From Pascua guehoae (Eukaryota > Basidiomycota > Tremellomycetes > Trichosporonales > Trichosporonaceae), in assembly GCA_001600415.1 (NCBI GenBank), contig BCJX01000009.1, forward strand, positions 662,358-726,357: 64,000 bases of DNA, written 5' to 3'. Under the pieces are notes generated by a model. It was not told the DNA's origin. It saw only the letters and a program-made list of their open reading frames with translations, and searched no databases. The stretch's first letter is position 1; the number at the start of each line of letters is the position of its first letter. Positions 10,623 to 20,739 of the stretch are shown in pieces. Both the position numbers and the translations under genes were made by a program.

Positions 10623-12071
10623 CTACTCATCGTGCGTCTTGCGCTTCTTGTGCTTGCGCTCCAGCTCGTCCTTCGCCGTAGCTTCGTGACTCTCGTTTCG
10701 CTCATTGTTGAATGCACGATCGTAGTTGGAAGATCCCTGGTCGTAATGGTGCTTGAGGCCGCCATGGTTTCCGTCACGTGTCGTGTTGGGAAGTCCACTC
10801 GCTGCCTGGATTAATTTCATGACCTCTGCGCGCGCCTCCTCGGCCACTTGATGGCGCTGCCTTGCGAGCTCCCGATGGTACCTGTCGGCCAGATTGCGGA
10901 AAGCAGTCTCGAACTCGTTTTGGGCGGTGGAAACCGCTGCATGCTTTTCAGCTCGTGCCTGGTCCACGAGCTCGTTGGCCGCGACTACACGGGCGTGCGT
11001 CTCTTGGATTGCAGCCGCTTTGGCGGCGTCTGAAGTGGCCAGGCGGGATTTGAGCTGCGCGATCTCAGCCTGGGCCATCCTGAGGTCTCCTGCCAAACGC
11101 TGGACGATCGCCCATGGATCTTGCGGTGCGGTGCCGAGGTTACCCTGTGCACCACCCGTGGGCACGTGGCGAGCAGGCATTGTAGATATGGTAGGTTGCG
11201 GGAAGGATGTGGGATGTTCGGCCGAGTAGCGAGCCGCCTGCGGAGGCGACCGGAAGGTGGTGTGCGTGGTAGGATGCGGGGCTGGGGGCATGTTTGCAGA
11301 CGAGCCCTGTGCCGAGTGTGGAGGCGTAACATGGTGCTCTTGTTGCGGGGCTTGTTGCATGGGGTGCTTAGGGTTGGACGTGGACGGGGGGTACGGGCTG
11401 GGTGCCACATGCTCTGGTGAAGCGAGACCGTGGGCCGCGTGGTCGTGATCGTACGTGAGCATTTGCAGGCGGTGGGGCACGGCTTGCGGATTGCTGGGTG
11501 GTACGGTGTGAGGGGCCAGCCGCCGTGGTTGGGCTGGCGTGGGTGATGGCCCCGCTGCCCGGGTTGGCTGTGTAGATAGGACTGGCAGGTTTGGCCCTGC
11601 TGGCATTAGTACCAGGATCATGGTACTAGGACCTACCGGTCGTCAAACTCTCGTGGTTGTGAAGCCAGGTCTGGTGAGCGGCTGGATATCAGCAAACACC
11701 TTAACTGGGCTTGGTGGTGTATACGTACCCTCCAGTTGCTGGTAGATGACACGACCGTGCACCTCAACGAGCATCTTGCAGGCGTTGATGCGTTCAGAGA
11801 TAAAACACGGCTTGACCTCGTCCTTGCACGGGGGAACGTCGTTACTGGCCAGGTGGAACAGAAATGAGTTTAGCTGGCGTGCAGCATAGCGCGACAGCTG
11901 AGTGGGGTTACCGGGGGACTTGTCGAGCCCCGTCCATGCAGCGTATGCTTTGCGTAGTATTGTAAAAGGCAGCCTCCCCTTTTGGCTGTTGTAGTATTGA
12001 AGAAAGGCCGTCCAAAAGTCGTCGCTGACGCCGCGTTGCAGTAGCGACGCGTGGTCGTTTGGTGCGACCAT
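10623..12071 (-). CDS. Lineage-specific coiled-coil protein, paralogue 2
   Basis: Exons 11729-12071, 11637-11681 and 10623-11599 give about 454 residues; all phases close. Residues 8-114 hold the family domain (SLLQRGVSDDFWTAFLQYYN, LRKAYAAWTG, CKMLVEVHGRVIYQQLE). A 45-nt exon (AHQTWLHNHESLTT) separates it from a Pro/His/Gln-rich region, followed by a coiled coil (AQAEIAQLKSRLATSDAA to ELARQRHQVAEEARAEVMK) and a basic end (ERKHKKRKTHDE) that may direct the protein to the nucleus. The first intron falls just after the conserved LE, as in paralogue 3. The 5' flank is a 240-bp CCTT-type pyrimidine tract on the coding strand. No known domain recognised; function unknown. Confidence 0.85.
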
Positions 12072-12239
12072 GCTGGGTACGCTGGTGAAGTGAGGGGGGC
12101 GAGCTCGGGGCAGAGGCGGGAAACGGGAATGGAAAAGGTTGGAGGTTGGACGTGGTCGAGCGGCTGGAGTGAAAAGACAAGAAAAAGGGAGGTGGGGGGT
12201 GGGGAGGGGTTGAGGTATTGTGTTGTCACAAAGGTAGGA

Positions 12240-12480
12240 AGATGGTAGGAAGAAGGAAAGAAAGAAAGGAAGAATGGACGGAAGGAAGAAAGAAAGGAAC
12301 CTAGGATAGATGGATGGGTCGATGGATAGAAGAGGAAAGGAAGGAAGGAAGGAAGGAAGGGGAAGGAAGGTAGTGGGAAGGATGGAAGGGGGAAGGAAGG
12401 AAGGGGAAGGAAGGAAGGGGGAAGGAAGGAAGGGGGAAGGAAGGAAGGGGGAAGTAAAGAAGGGGGAAGGAAGGAAAGCA
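12240..12480 (+). repeat. GGAA-type purine microsatellite, 5' flank of paralogue 2
   Basis: About 240 bases are almost only G and A, mostly as GGAAGGAAGGG. On the minus strand, which is the coding strand of the gene starting at 12071, this is a CCTT/CTTCC tract starting about 170 bases before the ATG. The remaining gene-free bases at 12072-12239 and 12481-12677 show nothing else I can name. Confidence 0.85.
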
Positions 12481-12677
12481 AGACGCGAGGGCAAAGAGAA
12501 TAGGGAAGGCCCCCACATGTCATGGTTGTCTGGTTGTGCACAGTGCCACAGAACACTTAACCCCATGTACAAGTGTGGCACTCCACATGCCATGCCAGCA
12601 AGCCCTCATATTCCAAGCAATGACAGGCAACCATGCAACTATCCCAAAGACTAAAATTAATGACCCCAATACATTCT

Positions 12678-14211
12678 TTACACACATCCCGCTCGGGTAA
12701 TGTCACGCCAACGACCGTCCATGTCCAAGGGGCCTACAACCTTCTGCTCCCAGAGCTCGATATCGCGCGGTGTTGGCGGCAGGGTGCGGAGTGTACAGTA
12801 GCGGTCGAGCAGCCGGGTAAGCTCGTGCTCGCAGTGGGCCCAAGACAATTTGTGAAGTGTTGCCGCTGCGATGAGATCCTGTACGCGGGCAAGGACTTGG
12901 TCCTCTGTCGTGTGCTCGAGGGCCATGCCGACTGTCTTCTCCAGAAGCAACTGAGCTGCCGCGAAAGCGGCCTGGTCGATTGCGTCCTTGCTAGCCGTCG
13001 GTGAGCTTGATCTCCCAGAGTTGCGCAAACCCTGGCCGACGGCGGCGGCAAAGTCGGGGACGCATGTGTCGCGGATAGCCTGGAGGTGTCAGCTTCGTCA
13101 CACCCCCACCACTCACTTTTATGATCCCGACTATTACCTGGGTTGTCTGGCTCACAGTCCATCCCTTGTGTACGCCAACGCATGGGCCACAGGCGAGAGT
13201 AATGACCACCATGTCTGCGCCGATAGCCGAGAATTGTGGCCATTCGTAGATCCAAGCACGTTGCACGAACGCGCACGCGGTCGTCAGGTCAAGCTGCCGC
13301 GCCAGCTTGGCGACCATTGCCTCAGCAGCGTCGGCGCGTTGGCGCTCTGCCTCGAGTGCGTTGCGCATGGCCTTTTGAGACGGATCGACGGCATCCGTCT
13401 GGGTGTTCTGGCGCTCGGATTCAAGTTTCTGTACGCTATAAAGCTGTTTGAAAAGCTCATCGACATCTGCAGACAGGTTCTCGGTGGGGTACGGCGGAGG
13501 GTACTCGCCAGAGGCTGCTCCACCTGACGTTGGAAAGCCAAGGGCATCCTCGTCCATCGGAGATGGCGAGGTTGGGAGCATTGGCGAGCCATGGCGAGTG
13601 CGTTTGCGTTTGTGGCTGGAGCCCGTTGGTCCTTCGAGTGGCATTGATGAGGGTGTGCCGGACGATGTCGATGACGTGGTAGGGAGGGCTCTCTCGGTGG
13701 ATGCTGTCATGAGCATAGCGCCATACTATCATTACTCACCTGTCGACACCTTATCGTCATTGGCACGGGCATTGTATGCTGCTGGATGTCAGTTGATGGC
13801 GCTAAAGGGGCTGCGGCTGAGAACCCCATATGGGGAGCGATGTGCAGTTTGGCTACACTCCGTTGTTGGGTACTCACCCTCAAGTCGCGCGTAAACGACA
13901 GGACCCCAGGTGTCGCTGTTGAGGAGCGTCTTGCACGCGTTCCTCATAGTGGTGACAGGGCGTGGGGTCCCCCTGGGCAGGCGCTTGCCCGTACCAGCGA
14001 GGTGGACAAGAAGAGCGTCGAGATTGTGCGAGGCGTAGAGCCACGCCTCGCTACTGTACATTGGCGACCGAGACCAAATGCAGAATTCCTGGCGCAGCAT
14101 GTCGTATGCACTTTGGTCCTTGTCGCTGTTGTAATAGGCGCAAAAGGCTCTCCAAAAGTCGTCGCTTACGCCGCGCTGCAGTAGCAGCTCGGGACGGCTG
14201 GCGTAGCTCAT
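12678..14211 (-). CDS. Lineage-specific coiled-coil protein, paralogue 3
   Basis: Exons 13878-14211, 13740-13781, 13117-13703 and 12678-13079 close in phase and give about 454 residues. The N-terminal domain matches paralogue 2 closely (LLLQRGVSDDFWRAFCAYYN, CKTLLNSDTWGPVVYARLE). Exon 2 has 42 nt, against 45 in paralogue 2, in the same position and phase. The middle has a basic patch (SSHKRKRTRHGS) and an acidic Pro-rich stretch, then a coiled coil (RNALEAERQRADAAEAMVAK). The C-terminal 130 residues (AAQLLLEKTVGMALEHTTED, DIELWEQKVV) have no visible match in the other two copies, so this copy may have gained or kept an extra domain. Start aligned to the paralogues; an upstream in-frame stretch is open but not conserved. 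Function unknown. Confidence 0.82.
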
Positions 14212-14640
14212 CGGTGAGAGAGGATGGGCGCGTGTGCAAACGAGGTTCGTGGCGTGCGTGAATGATGTTCGTGGCGAGGGTTGGGTGGTGCAGTAAAGAA
14301 GTAGAATGAGAAGAGAATGGAGGAAGGTGATCGAGGTCATGGAAGGAAAACAACAAAAGGAAGGAAGGTGGTTCCGTTGTCGACACCCATCACACACACC
14401 TTGATCGGCGCTGCTCCGCACTGTCTCGGTCCCCCCAACGGCGGGGTCCGAGGTTTCCACATTCCCACTGTGGCATTCAACCAACGCTGCAATCAGCCAG
14501 CTCTGGGAAGGTTGCTCGTCTTGTGCACAAATTTCTCCCCAACACGGCGAGTGAAAAGATTGTGAGAAACGTTCAGGTTGCGTCAGGACGCAATCGAGTC
14601 ATGTCTATTGATCCCCAATCAAGATATCACTACGGGCTAT
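14212..14640. other. 5' flank of paralogue 3 and 3' flank of the SUZ gene
   Basis: This 429-base interval contains one palindrome copy (14423-14456) and a short GGAAGG patch near 14340-14370, about 130-160 bases before the start of paralogue 3. Nothing else was identified. Confidence 0.5.
14423..14456 (-). repeat. CCTCGGAC palindrome copy, reverse orientation
   Basis: On the plus strand it reads GTCTCGGTCCCCCC, AACG, GCGGGGTCCGAGGTTT, the reverse complement of the usual orientation. The arms have two mismatches and the loop differs from GTA. It lies about 210 bases before the start of paralogue 3. Confidence 0.75.
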
Positions 14641-16539
14641 CTAGTATCCGTACCCCGGATATCCCCCGTACCCGTTACCCTGCCCTGGTCTAGGCTGCGG
14701 CGCCGCGGGCTGGGAGCCTGAACCTGGTGTGTTGGCACCCGCTGTCGAGCCGCCTAATGGGTCGGTGTATGGTCGTTGTGGGTACGCGCCGTAGGTCGGT
14801 TGGGATGACTGCACTCCGCCGTGTGTTGGCTGCGCTCCGCCGTGTGTTGGTGGCGGAGTACCAACTGCGCCTGGCTGGGCCGCGCCGGTGGAGCCCGGCT
14901 GGCCGATGGTATGCCCCGACTGGGTCGTTTGGCTCGGCTGGCCCACTGGTCCTGCGGTGTAGCCGTACGAATAGTACCCAGCGCTAGCGTACCGTTCACG
15001 GGGATCGTACGTGTACCCGCCTCGTCCGTACGTGTACTGCGTTCTGCTGTACGTGTGGTCGTACGCGTAGCCCTGGCCCGGTGCGCCATACTGTCCTCGT
15101 CCGTTGTTGCCGTACGCGCTGCCTGTCGTGGCATAGCCCGTGGCCCCCGCTGGACCAGCCCCCGGGACTCCTCCCGTACCCACAGGTCCCACCGCCTTGG
15201 ATCCAGCTCCCGCCCCACCGCTCACTCCCACAGCACCACTACCCACCGCACCAGGCCCGCTCGAGGTAAAGCCACCACCCTGACCGGGGCCCCGTGGCTG
15301 TCTTAATACACCCGGCGACGCACCGCGCAGGAGCGGGACAGGCCCAGGTGGGCCACGCACTCCACCACCAACGCTCATCCGGTCCACGCCCCGCGTGAGC
15401 TCGTCTATGCCGCCGGTCCGCGGCGAACCGCGCCCAGACGTCGACCGCGGTGTAGATGAGCCGCTCCGTCGACCGTGGCGCTCGCGCTCGCCGCGTTCAG
15501 AGTGAGGTGGAGTAGCGTTGACGCTGCCAGCGTTGGTCGCGTCGGGGTTCGGGATCGTCGCCGAGCCCACAACGCTGCTTCCTCCTGCAGGCGAATTGGA
15601 CCCGCTCCCACCGCCTGGGCTCGACGCTGATCCCGAGGTGCCGGAATCAGGACCAAAGATGCGCTCACGCGCGAGACGGTATTCCTCCTCACGCTGGGTG
15701 AGCGTTTTTGTCGGTGTGGCCGTCCCGCTAGTGCTACTCGGCGTCGTGGCGCGCCCCGAGTTGGCTGGTCGCTTCAGAATCTGCATTCGTGGTGGTGGTG
15801 CAGCAATGGACGTGACCGTTGGCGCTGCGCGGTTGCTGCTGTTAGCGAGTTTTTGGACGGGGTGTGTGTAGGGGACATCGAAGCCAAGTGCTGCCAGAGT
15901 TTGGAGAGCTTCGCTATTCCACCCAGATACCACAGACGAGAATAGGACAATGCAACTGAGCTGCCTCTCACCCATGCCCGACTAGACGCTGTGTTGACAT
16001 TCACAACATCTAGAGCCCGCATCGGAAACTTTCACGGGTCACCAACCCGTTTCAGTGCTTATCGTGCCCAGCTACTGCGTAACCAGCACGGGATCCGACT
16101 CTAGCGGACCATCCCGCATGCGACACGAACCACACACATACACTCTGTTGGACTCACGCATTATCCCAGATCTGCCGGTTGGTGGTGGCCTTTGGGCGGA
16201 ACCACTCGTCCTCGCCCGACGAGCTTGGAGCCGCGCTACTGCTTGCGCTCGTCACGGGAGGGCGAGCAAGAATGGTGGGCGCCTTGCCGTTGCGTGCGGG
16301 GCCGCCGGGAGCGCGGGAGAGGTCGGCCTGGAGGAGGTGCAGAAGTAGCAGCGATGGGTTTGGATGACGGGGCGAGTGTTGCGATGCCGTACGCAAATTG
16401 ATGAGATACACATGGTAGAGTCCGAAAGAGACAGACGAAAGCACAACGCACGCGGACAAGACGAAAGGACATCCGTCAGCACCACCTCTCGGGTGAAACA
16501 TGTTGGACGTACCGTCTCCCAGTCGTCGTCTTCGGCCAT
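14641..16539 (-). CDS. SUZ-domain RNA-binding protein
   Basis: Exons 16513-16539, 16158-16327 and 14641-15913 give about 489 residues. The very short first exon encodes MAEDDDWET, the usual start of small SUZ-domain proteins. Residues around 105-155 form the SUZ motif: RMQILKRPANSG, then TLTQREEEYRLARERIFG. SUZ domains bind RNA and are found in cytoplasmic mRNA regulators (family knowledge). The rest is Gly/Ser/Pro-rich and, at the C-terminus, Tyr/Gly/Gln-rich (YGNNGRGQYGAPGQGYAY, ending GGYPGYGY), a low-complexity composition typical of proteins that join RNP condensates (inference). It is divergent from ATG22, sharing a 411-bp promoter region. Introns of 185 and 244 nt are long for this window. 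Confidence 0.87.
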
Positions 16540-16950
16540 GGCACGTAGGATAGCGATGGAAACCGCAGAAGGTTTGTAAGACCGACGAGGCGATGCTTGC
16601 GAGGAGGAGCCTCGCAACGAGGAGTTGAAAGTGAAAAGGACGAGTTTGTATCGAGCGACTTTGTCTGACTTTGTGGGCGGTGGTGCAACGTTGTCTTGTA
16701 TCGGTCGGTCTCAACCACAAGCCACAAGGCAAGGTTGCTGAGCTGCTGACCCAACTGGACTCGGCCCAGGCACGGTCTTTGGACAATTTGCTTCCGTCTC
16801 CACAAGTAGATCCCCACGACTGCTTGGGCGCGGTGGAGGTCGCCCAGCCACAATGGTGGCCGAGGACGGACGACGTCAGTGACCAAAGTGAGACCAGCTG
16901 CCAAGTCCGAGCTCGTTGTCGCCTCTCTCATCGTCCCCAACGCCACCACC
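16540..16950. promoter_or_regulatory. Divergent promoter region, SUZ gene / ATG22
   Basis: These 411 bases separate the start codons of two divergent genes, so both promoters must lie here. I see no clear TATA box. The ATG22 side ends in CCACCACC before the ATG, a favourable fungal start context. A weak in-frame ATG at 16853 gives only a nine-codon reading frame (MVAEDGRRQ, stop), a possible upstream ORF for ATG22. Confidence 0.5.
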
Positions 16951-18976
16951 ATGAAGTTGGCAGATCCACACGTCCGAGCGTGGTACTGGTACGCCTTTGC
17001 GGCCGAGGTTTTCTCCGCCTGTGCCTTGGTGCGTTTGACTGCGTTGTGGCGGTGGTCTCTGGTCTGTTCGAGGTTACACTGGCCTCATCCGCGTTGTGAG
17101 GCTTGGGGTTGTGGTGACCTCGTACTCATGAGCTAACCCTCATGTACATGGAGGTTTCTGTGTATTCATATGAATGCCCCCTCCCTATCATGTTGCATTG
17201 TGCTGACCGTACAGGCCATCTTTCTCCCCATTACCTTGGAACGTGCGTGACAGGGTTGCGGACCGGAAGTCGCTCACCATTAGAAATGGCGCGCGAGATT
17301 GGCTTTCTCGCGCCAGATCACACAGAGCCATGTCCCCGTGAGGCCAAGGGCGAGCAACGCGCTTGCGAGGCGTTCATCTTGGGCTCGTGGGTGAACACGA
17401 CGAGCTTTAGGTGAGTAGGAGTGGGGAGGGGTCGGAAGGAGCTGTCGGTGCGACTCAATCGCACGCCCATCGGCTACCGTTGCAGCGGCTGACGATCTAA
17501 CCCCTCAGCATGTACGTCAAGTCTACGGCTGTTGCGCTGCAAGCCCTCTTCATCATCTCGATTGGCACGCTCGCCGACTCGACCTGGTGGCGCAAACGCT
17601 TGCTAGTGTTGTTTGCCACAGTTGGCAGTTTGGTGGCGACGCTCTTTCTCGTGATGCCAGGAGGCCCCGCGCCATGGCTACCCCTCGTGGCGGCAGCAAT
17701 TACACTGGTGGGGAATGTCGGATACGCAGCGAGCATTGTGTGTGCCAACGCATTCCTTCCTGGTCTGGCTCGCGAGGACCCCGCTGTCGTACAGGCTGCT
17801 GTGGCGGCGGGTACCCATGTCGAAGAGGACAGCGATGGCGGCGCGGAGGGTGACGACCACGGCCATGTGGCGCGCGTAAGTGTCGAAGAAGCTCGTGCGC
17901 TTCTCGCCGACCCAAACGACGCGGCAGGAACGCCAGGAGCCGACAAGGCCGCTGCGTACGCCAAGATCCTGTCTACCACAATGTCGCGCCTCTCGTCCAC
18001 CGGTACTGCGATCGGATTCTTCTCGAGTGTTAGCATGCTCGCACTCCTGGCCATTCCGGTATCGGTAGGCAAGGGGTCAACACGAAGCCTGGAGCTTGTC
18101 ATTGGACTCGCAGGACTCTGGTGGGCAATCTTCACCATCCCCGCGGCGCTAGGACTGCCCAGCGGGCATCGTGAGCCGGCGCCTGCCGGCTGGCTAGGTG
18201 CGGCGTGGAGGAAGGTTGGGCGCATGATTACTCCGTCCGAGATCAGGTCGCTTCCCAACTTGTTCACCTACCTCCTCGCCTGGGTTTTTCTCTCCGATGG
18301 TGAGCTACTGAAACTTGTTCGCACAAGCTGACACCTCCAGGATTCCACACCACCACCTACACTGCTATTCTTTACGCCTCGAGCACGCTGCACATGTCGC
18401 CTACCAAGGTGATTGTTCTCGGCCTGCTCGTCTTTCTCTCCGCAGTGGGGTCGTCGATCGTCGCGCCCCGTATCCAGCGACGGTTGGGCACGACCAACCT
18501 CGGCCTCTTGATCCGCATCGTCATCCTGTCGCAGATTATTCCAATCTACGCGTGCATTGGGCTCGTGCTCCCCTTTGGTGGTCTGCGTACCGAGGCCGAG
18601 ATGTATGTGGCAGTCACATGGTTTGGTCTGGTGAGTGCTCTCTTTACTTTCGTGGTCCGTTTCACTGACTCCGCAGCTCTACGGCCCGTTCAACTCGTAC
18701 GCGCGCGCAGTATACGGCGAGCTCATTCCACCCGGCCACGAGTCGACATTCTTCTCGCTCTTCTCCTTGACCGACAAGTCAGCGTCGTTTCTCGGCCCCG
18801 CCATTGTCGGCCTCATTGCCAATGCGACGGGCAATATCCGCCTGGGGTTCCTCTTTCTCGCGTGCATGCTTGCAATCCCCGTGCCTGTCCTCTTGCGCGT
18901 GCGTATGCGGCGTGGAGCGGCAGAGGCGGCGGAGTGGGCGCAGAGGAGAGAAGAAACCTCGAGGACCCCCCCGTAG
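16951..18976 (+). CDS. ATG22: Autophagy-related protein 22, vacuolar amino-acid exporter
   Basis: Six exons (16951-17028, 17215-17242, 17284-17410, 17509-18299, 18341-18630, 18677-18976) give 537 residues, and all phases close. Atg22 is a multi-pass vacuolar membrane protein of the MFS fold that releases amino acids made by autophagic breakdown. Recognisable stretches are RAWYWYAFAAEVFSACALAI, LPITLEQMAREIGF, SMYVKSTAVALQALFIISIG, SRLSSTGTAIGFFSS and GFHTTTYTAILYASSTL. A loop near residues 180-240 is acidic and extra-membrane. Start chosen at the ATG closest to the conserved RAWYWYAF segment. The last codons (TSRTPP, stop) are supplied by a copy of the dispersed palindrome, so the C-terminus was probably altered by its insertion. 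Confidence 0.92.
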
Positions 18977-18980
18977 GGGC
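18954..18980 (+). repeat. CCTCGGAC palindrome copy across the ATG22 stop codon
   Basis: The copy reads AAACCTC-GAGGACCCCCCCG-TAGGGGC and then degrades. The TAG at the centre of the element is the ATG22 stop codon. The right arm is mostly lost. Confidence 0.7.
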
Positions 18981-19021
18981 ATCTAGTCAGCAGCTGGTAG
19001 TCCGTAGTGGAATAGGAGGTT

Positions 19022-19050
19022 AAACCTCGGGGGGGGGGGGGTCCGAGACG
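19022..19050 (+). repeat. Half copy of the palindrome with a long G run
   Basis: It starts AAACCTC and ends GTCCGAGAC, like the family, but the centre is an unbroken run of about 14 G with no C half. It lies about 40 bases after the previous copy. It is either a rearranged copy or an assembly collapse of a hairpin. Confidence 0.6.
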
Positions 19051-19104
19051 GCTTTTTGGTAGCTTGGATTTGATGCAGCATTGGGATGTGATGTGAAAAC
19101 GATA

Positions 19105-19275
19105 TTAACCCACAACTTCCTCCTTCCTTCCTTCCCTTCCTTCCTTTCCTTCCTTCCTTTCCTTCCTCCCTTTCCGTCCTCCCTTTCCGTCCGTCCTTTC
19201 TTTCTTTCATTCTTTCTTCTCACTTCATTTCTACTCCGTTCTTCTCCATTTCTTCCCCACTTCCATTCTTCCCGT
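19105..19275 (+). promoter_or_regulatory. Pyrimidine-rich 5' flank of the Ala-rich gene
   Basis: About 170 bases are dominated by CCTT, TTCC and TTTC repeats. The tract ends about 100 bases before the ATG at 19379. It is on the coding strand, as with the pyrimidine tracts before the coiled-coil genes. Confidence 0.7.
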
Positions 19276-19378
19276 CAACGTCCTCGCCATATCACTCCCT
19301 TGTGGTGACGCTCGATCGCCTCGCCGTTTGCATTACCTCAACATTCGCCAATCGTCACTTGCATTCCTTTCAGCAACG

Positions 19379-20298
19379 ATGCGTCCCACAACTGATGCTC
19401 GTCGTCAGCGCGCCTCAGAACTTCTTTGTTCATACCTTCACACGATAATGTACTCCGGATTCGCTTCGGATCCGTTTTGGCCGGAACCTCACGTATCCAA
19501 GACCAAGGCCCAGTTGGCCCGCCTTTCGGAAGAGGCAGCGCTCAAGGCAGATGAAGCCGACTGTCACGCAGAGAAGGCCAAAACAGCTGCGGATAAAGCC
19601 GCAGCTCACTGCTGGGCTTCGGCAGACACACAGGAGGCCATTGCCCACTCCAAGGCCGCAGAAACGGCCGCCGACGACGCTGCGTACCATGCCCAGGTGG
19701 TCGCATTTCATGAGAGGCATGGCGCCAGCAGCGAATATGTAGACGCCGAGGGCCAGGCCGTTAAGGGCGCTTCGGACGCTGCAGCTCGTGCGGCCGCATC
19801 AGCTCAAGCTGCGATGATCGCCAGCGCTCGTGCTTGCGCCCGCGCAACCCTTACGACCTCCGACGTTCCTTTCCCGCCGTCCTTTGCTACCATCGCTGAT
19901 CAGCCCGACTTTGGTCCGTCGATTCCCCGCAGCGCACCTTTGTAGGCGACACGGATGTCGACCGCCAGCCCAAGCGTGACCGTGCATCTTCCACATCAAC
20001 CAGCGCCACTACCCCCGAAAAGACGACACACGATCCCGCTCCCGACATCCATGCTGCCGGGACAGCTTCTCTTGCTTCCTCACTCGATGCTGTGTCTATC
20101 CACGACAAGGGGACCACGATTCCCCACGAAGCTACCCACGCCGATGCGGCTGCCGAAGCTGCAACTCATGCTGAGACTCTCCGCGCCGCCGCCGTCGACG
20201 CTGCTGCCCACGCGGATCGCCTCCACGCGGCAGCGGCCCGCGCTGCCGCCTATGCCGATCGTCTTCGCGCCCATACCTTCACCAACGTCAACACCTAA
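19379..20298 (+). CDS. Alanine-rich amphipathic-helix protein of unknown function
   Basis: Exons 19379-19913 and 19946-20298 are joined by a 32-nt intron that closes the phase; without splicing the first frame ends at 19945. The 295-residue product starts with about 45 ordinary residues (RASELLCSYLHTIMYSGFAS) and then is dominated by Ala with regularly spaced Glu/Asp/Lys/His, as in EAALKADEADCHAEKAKTAA and DAAAHADRLHAAAARAAAY. This predicts long, charged, amphipathic helices resembling group-3 LEA proteins or repeat coiled coils, but I do not recognise a family. There is no signal peptide or membrane segment. A basic QPKRDR patch lies after the junction. A palindrome copy follows 180 bases downstream. 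The gene may be lineage-specific. Confidence 0.65.
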
Positions 20299-20478
20299 GC
20301 CCTCGATACCGCTTCACCAATAACACGGACACCATTTCCTGCGACCTCGTTTCAACCTACCGATCCCGCCCATCCCACTCCTCCCGCTGACAAATGTGGA
20401 TAGCCTCCGATCCGATAACGATTATCCCCCACGCCCCACCCCCTCAGACACTTCCTTGACACACGCCGATTCCAACAG

Positions 20479-20514
20479 TAAACCTCGGACCCCCCCGTAG
20501 GGGGGTCCGAGACA
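20479..20514 (+). repeat. Intact CCTCGGAC palindrome
   Basis: A full copy: TAAACCTCGGAC, C6, GTA, G5, GTCCGAGACAC, followed by CCTTTTTTTAC. The arms pair completely apart from the loop. It stands 180 bases after the Ala-rich gene stop. The hairpin plus T-run resembles a transcript-end structure, but fungal polymerase II does not need one. Confidence 0.85.
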
Positions 20515-20577
20515 CCTTTTTTTACACCTCTTTTTTTCGGTAGGTAGTTGACTGCCAACAGCCAACCCTTACCTCCC

Positions 20578-20697
20578 CCCACCGCCGTTCTCGCGCCATC
20601 GCGCCGCCTACTTGACCAATTGTATATAAGTTGTTCGCCAGGTAGTTCTCCAGACCACGGGTCGAGTTTTCGTCAGTGATAGGAACCGTCATGTTAC
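20578..20697 (+). repeat. Diverged dispersed repeat, copy 1
   Basis: It shares the 17-base string CCCACCGCCGTTCTCGC with the copy at about 24398-24500. After it, both copies keep, in order, a CTA/CCA-CTT, AATTGTA, TAAgtTGTTC-like, and ATGATA/GTGATA-AGAACCG-like pattern. Two diverged copies 3.8 kb apart suggest an old mobile-element or segmental-duplication remnant. Confidence 0.45.
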
Positions 20698-20739
20698 ATT
20701 GTTAAGTTGTGGTGGAAAATTGTTAAGTTGTGGTGGAAA
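20698..20739 (+). repeat. 21-bp perfect tandem duplication
   Basis: Two identical units of ATTGTTAAGTTGTGGTGGAA plus A occupy 20698-20718 and 20719-20739. No gene lies nearby, and I can assign no role. Confidence 0.85.

Noticed and set aside
11870..12593. Open frames rich in FLPPSFLP and GRKEGRKE repeats
   Set aside because: They come from the purine/pyrimidine microsatellite in the 5' flank of paralogue 2.
20479..20514. Palindrome copies as a CRISPR array or as bacterial-type terminators
   Set aside because: Copies are widely spaced with unrelated flanks and no regular spacers, and the genome is eukaryotic. A simple terminator role does not fit copies in an intron and in a coding exon.
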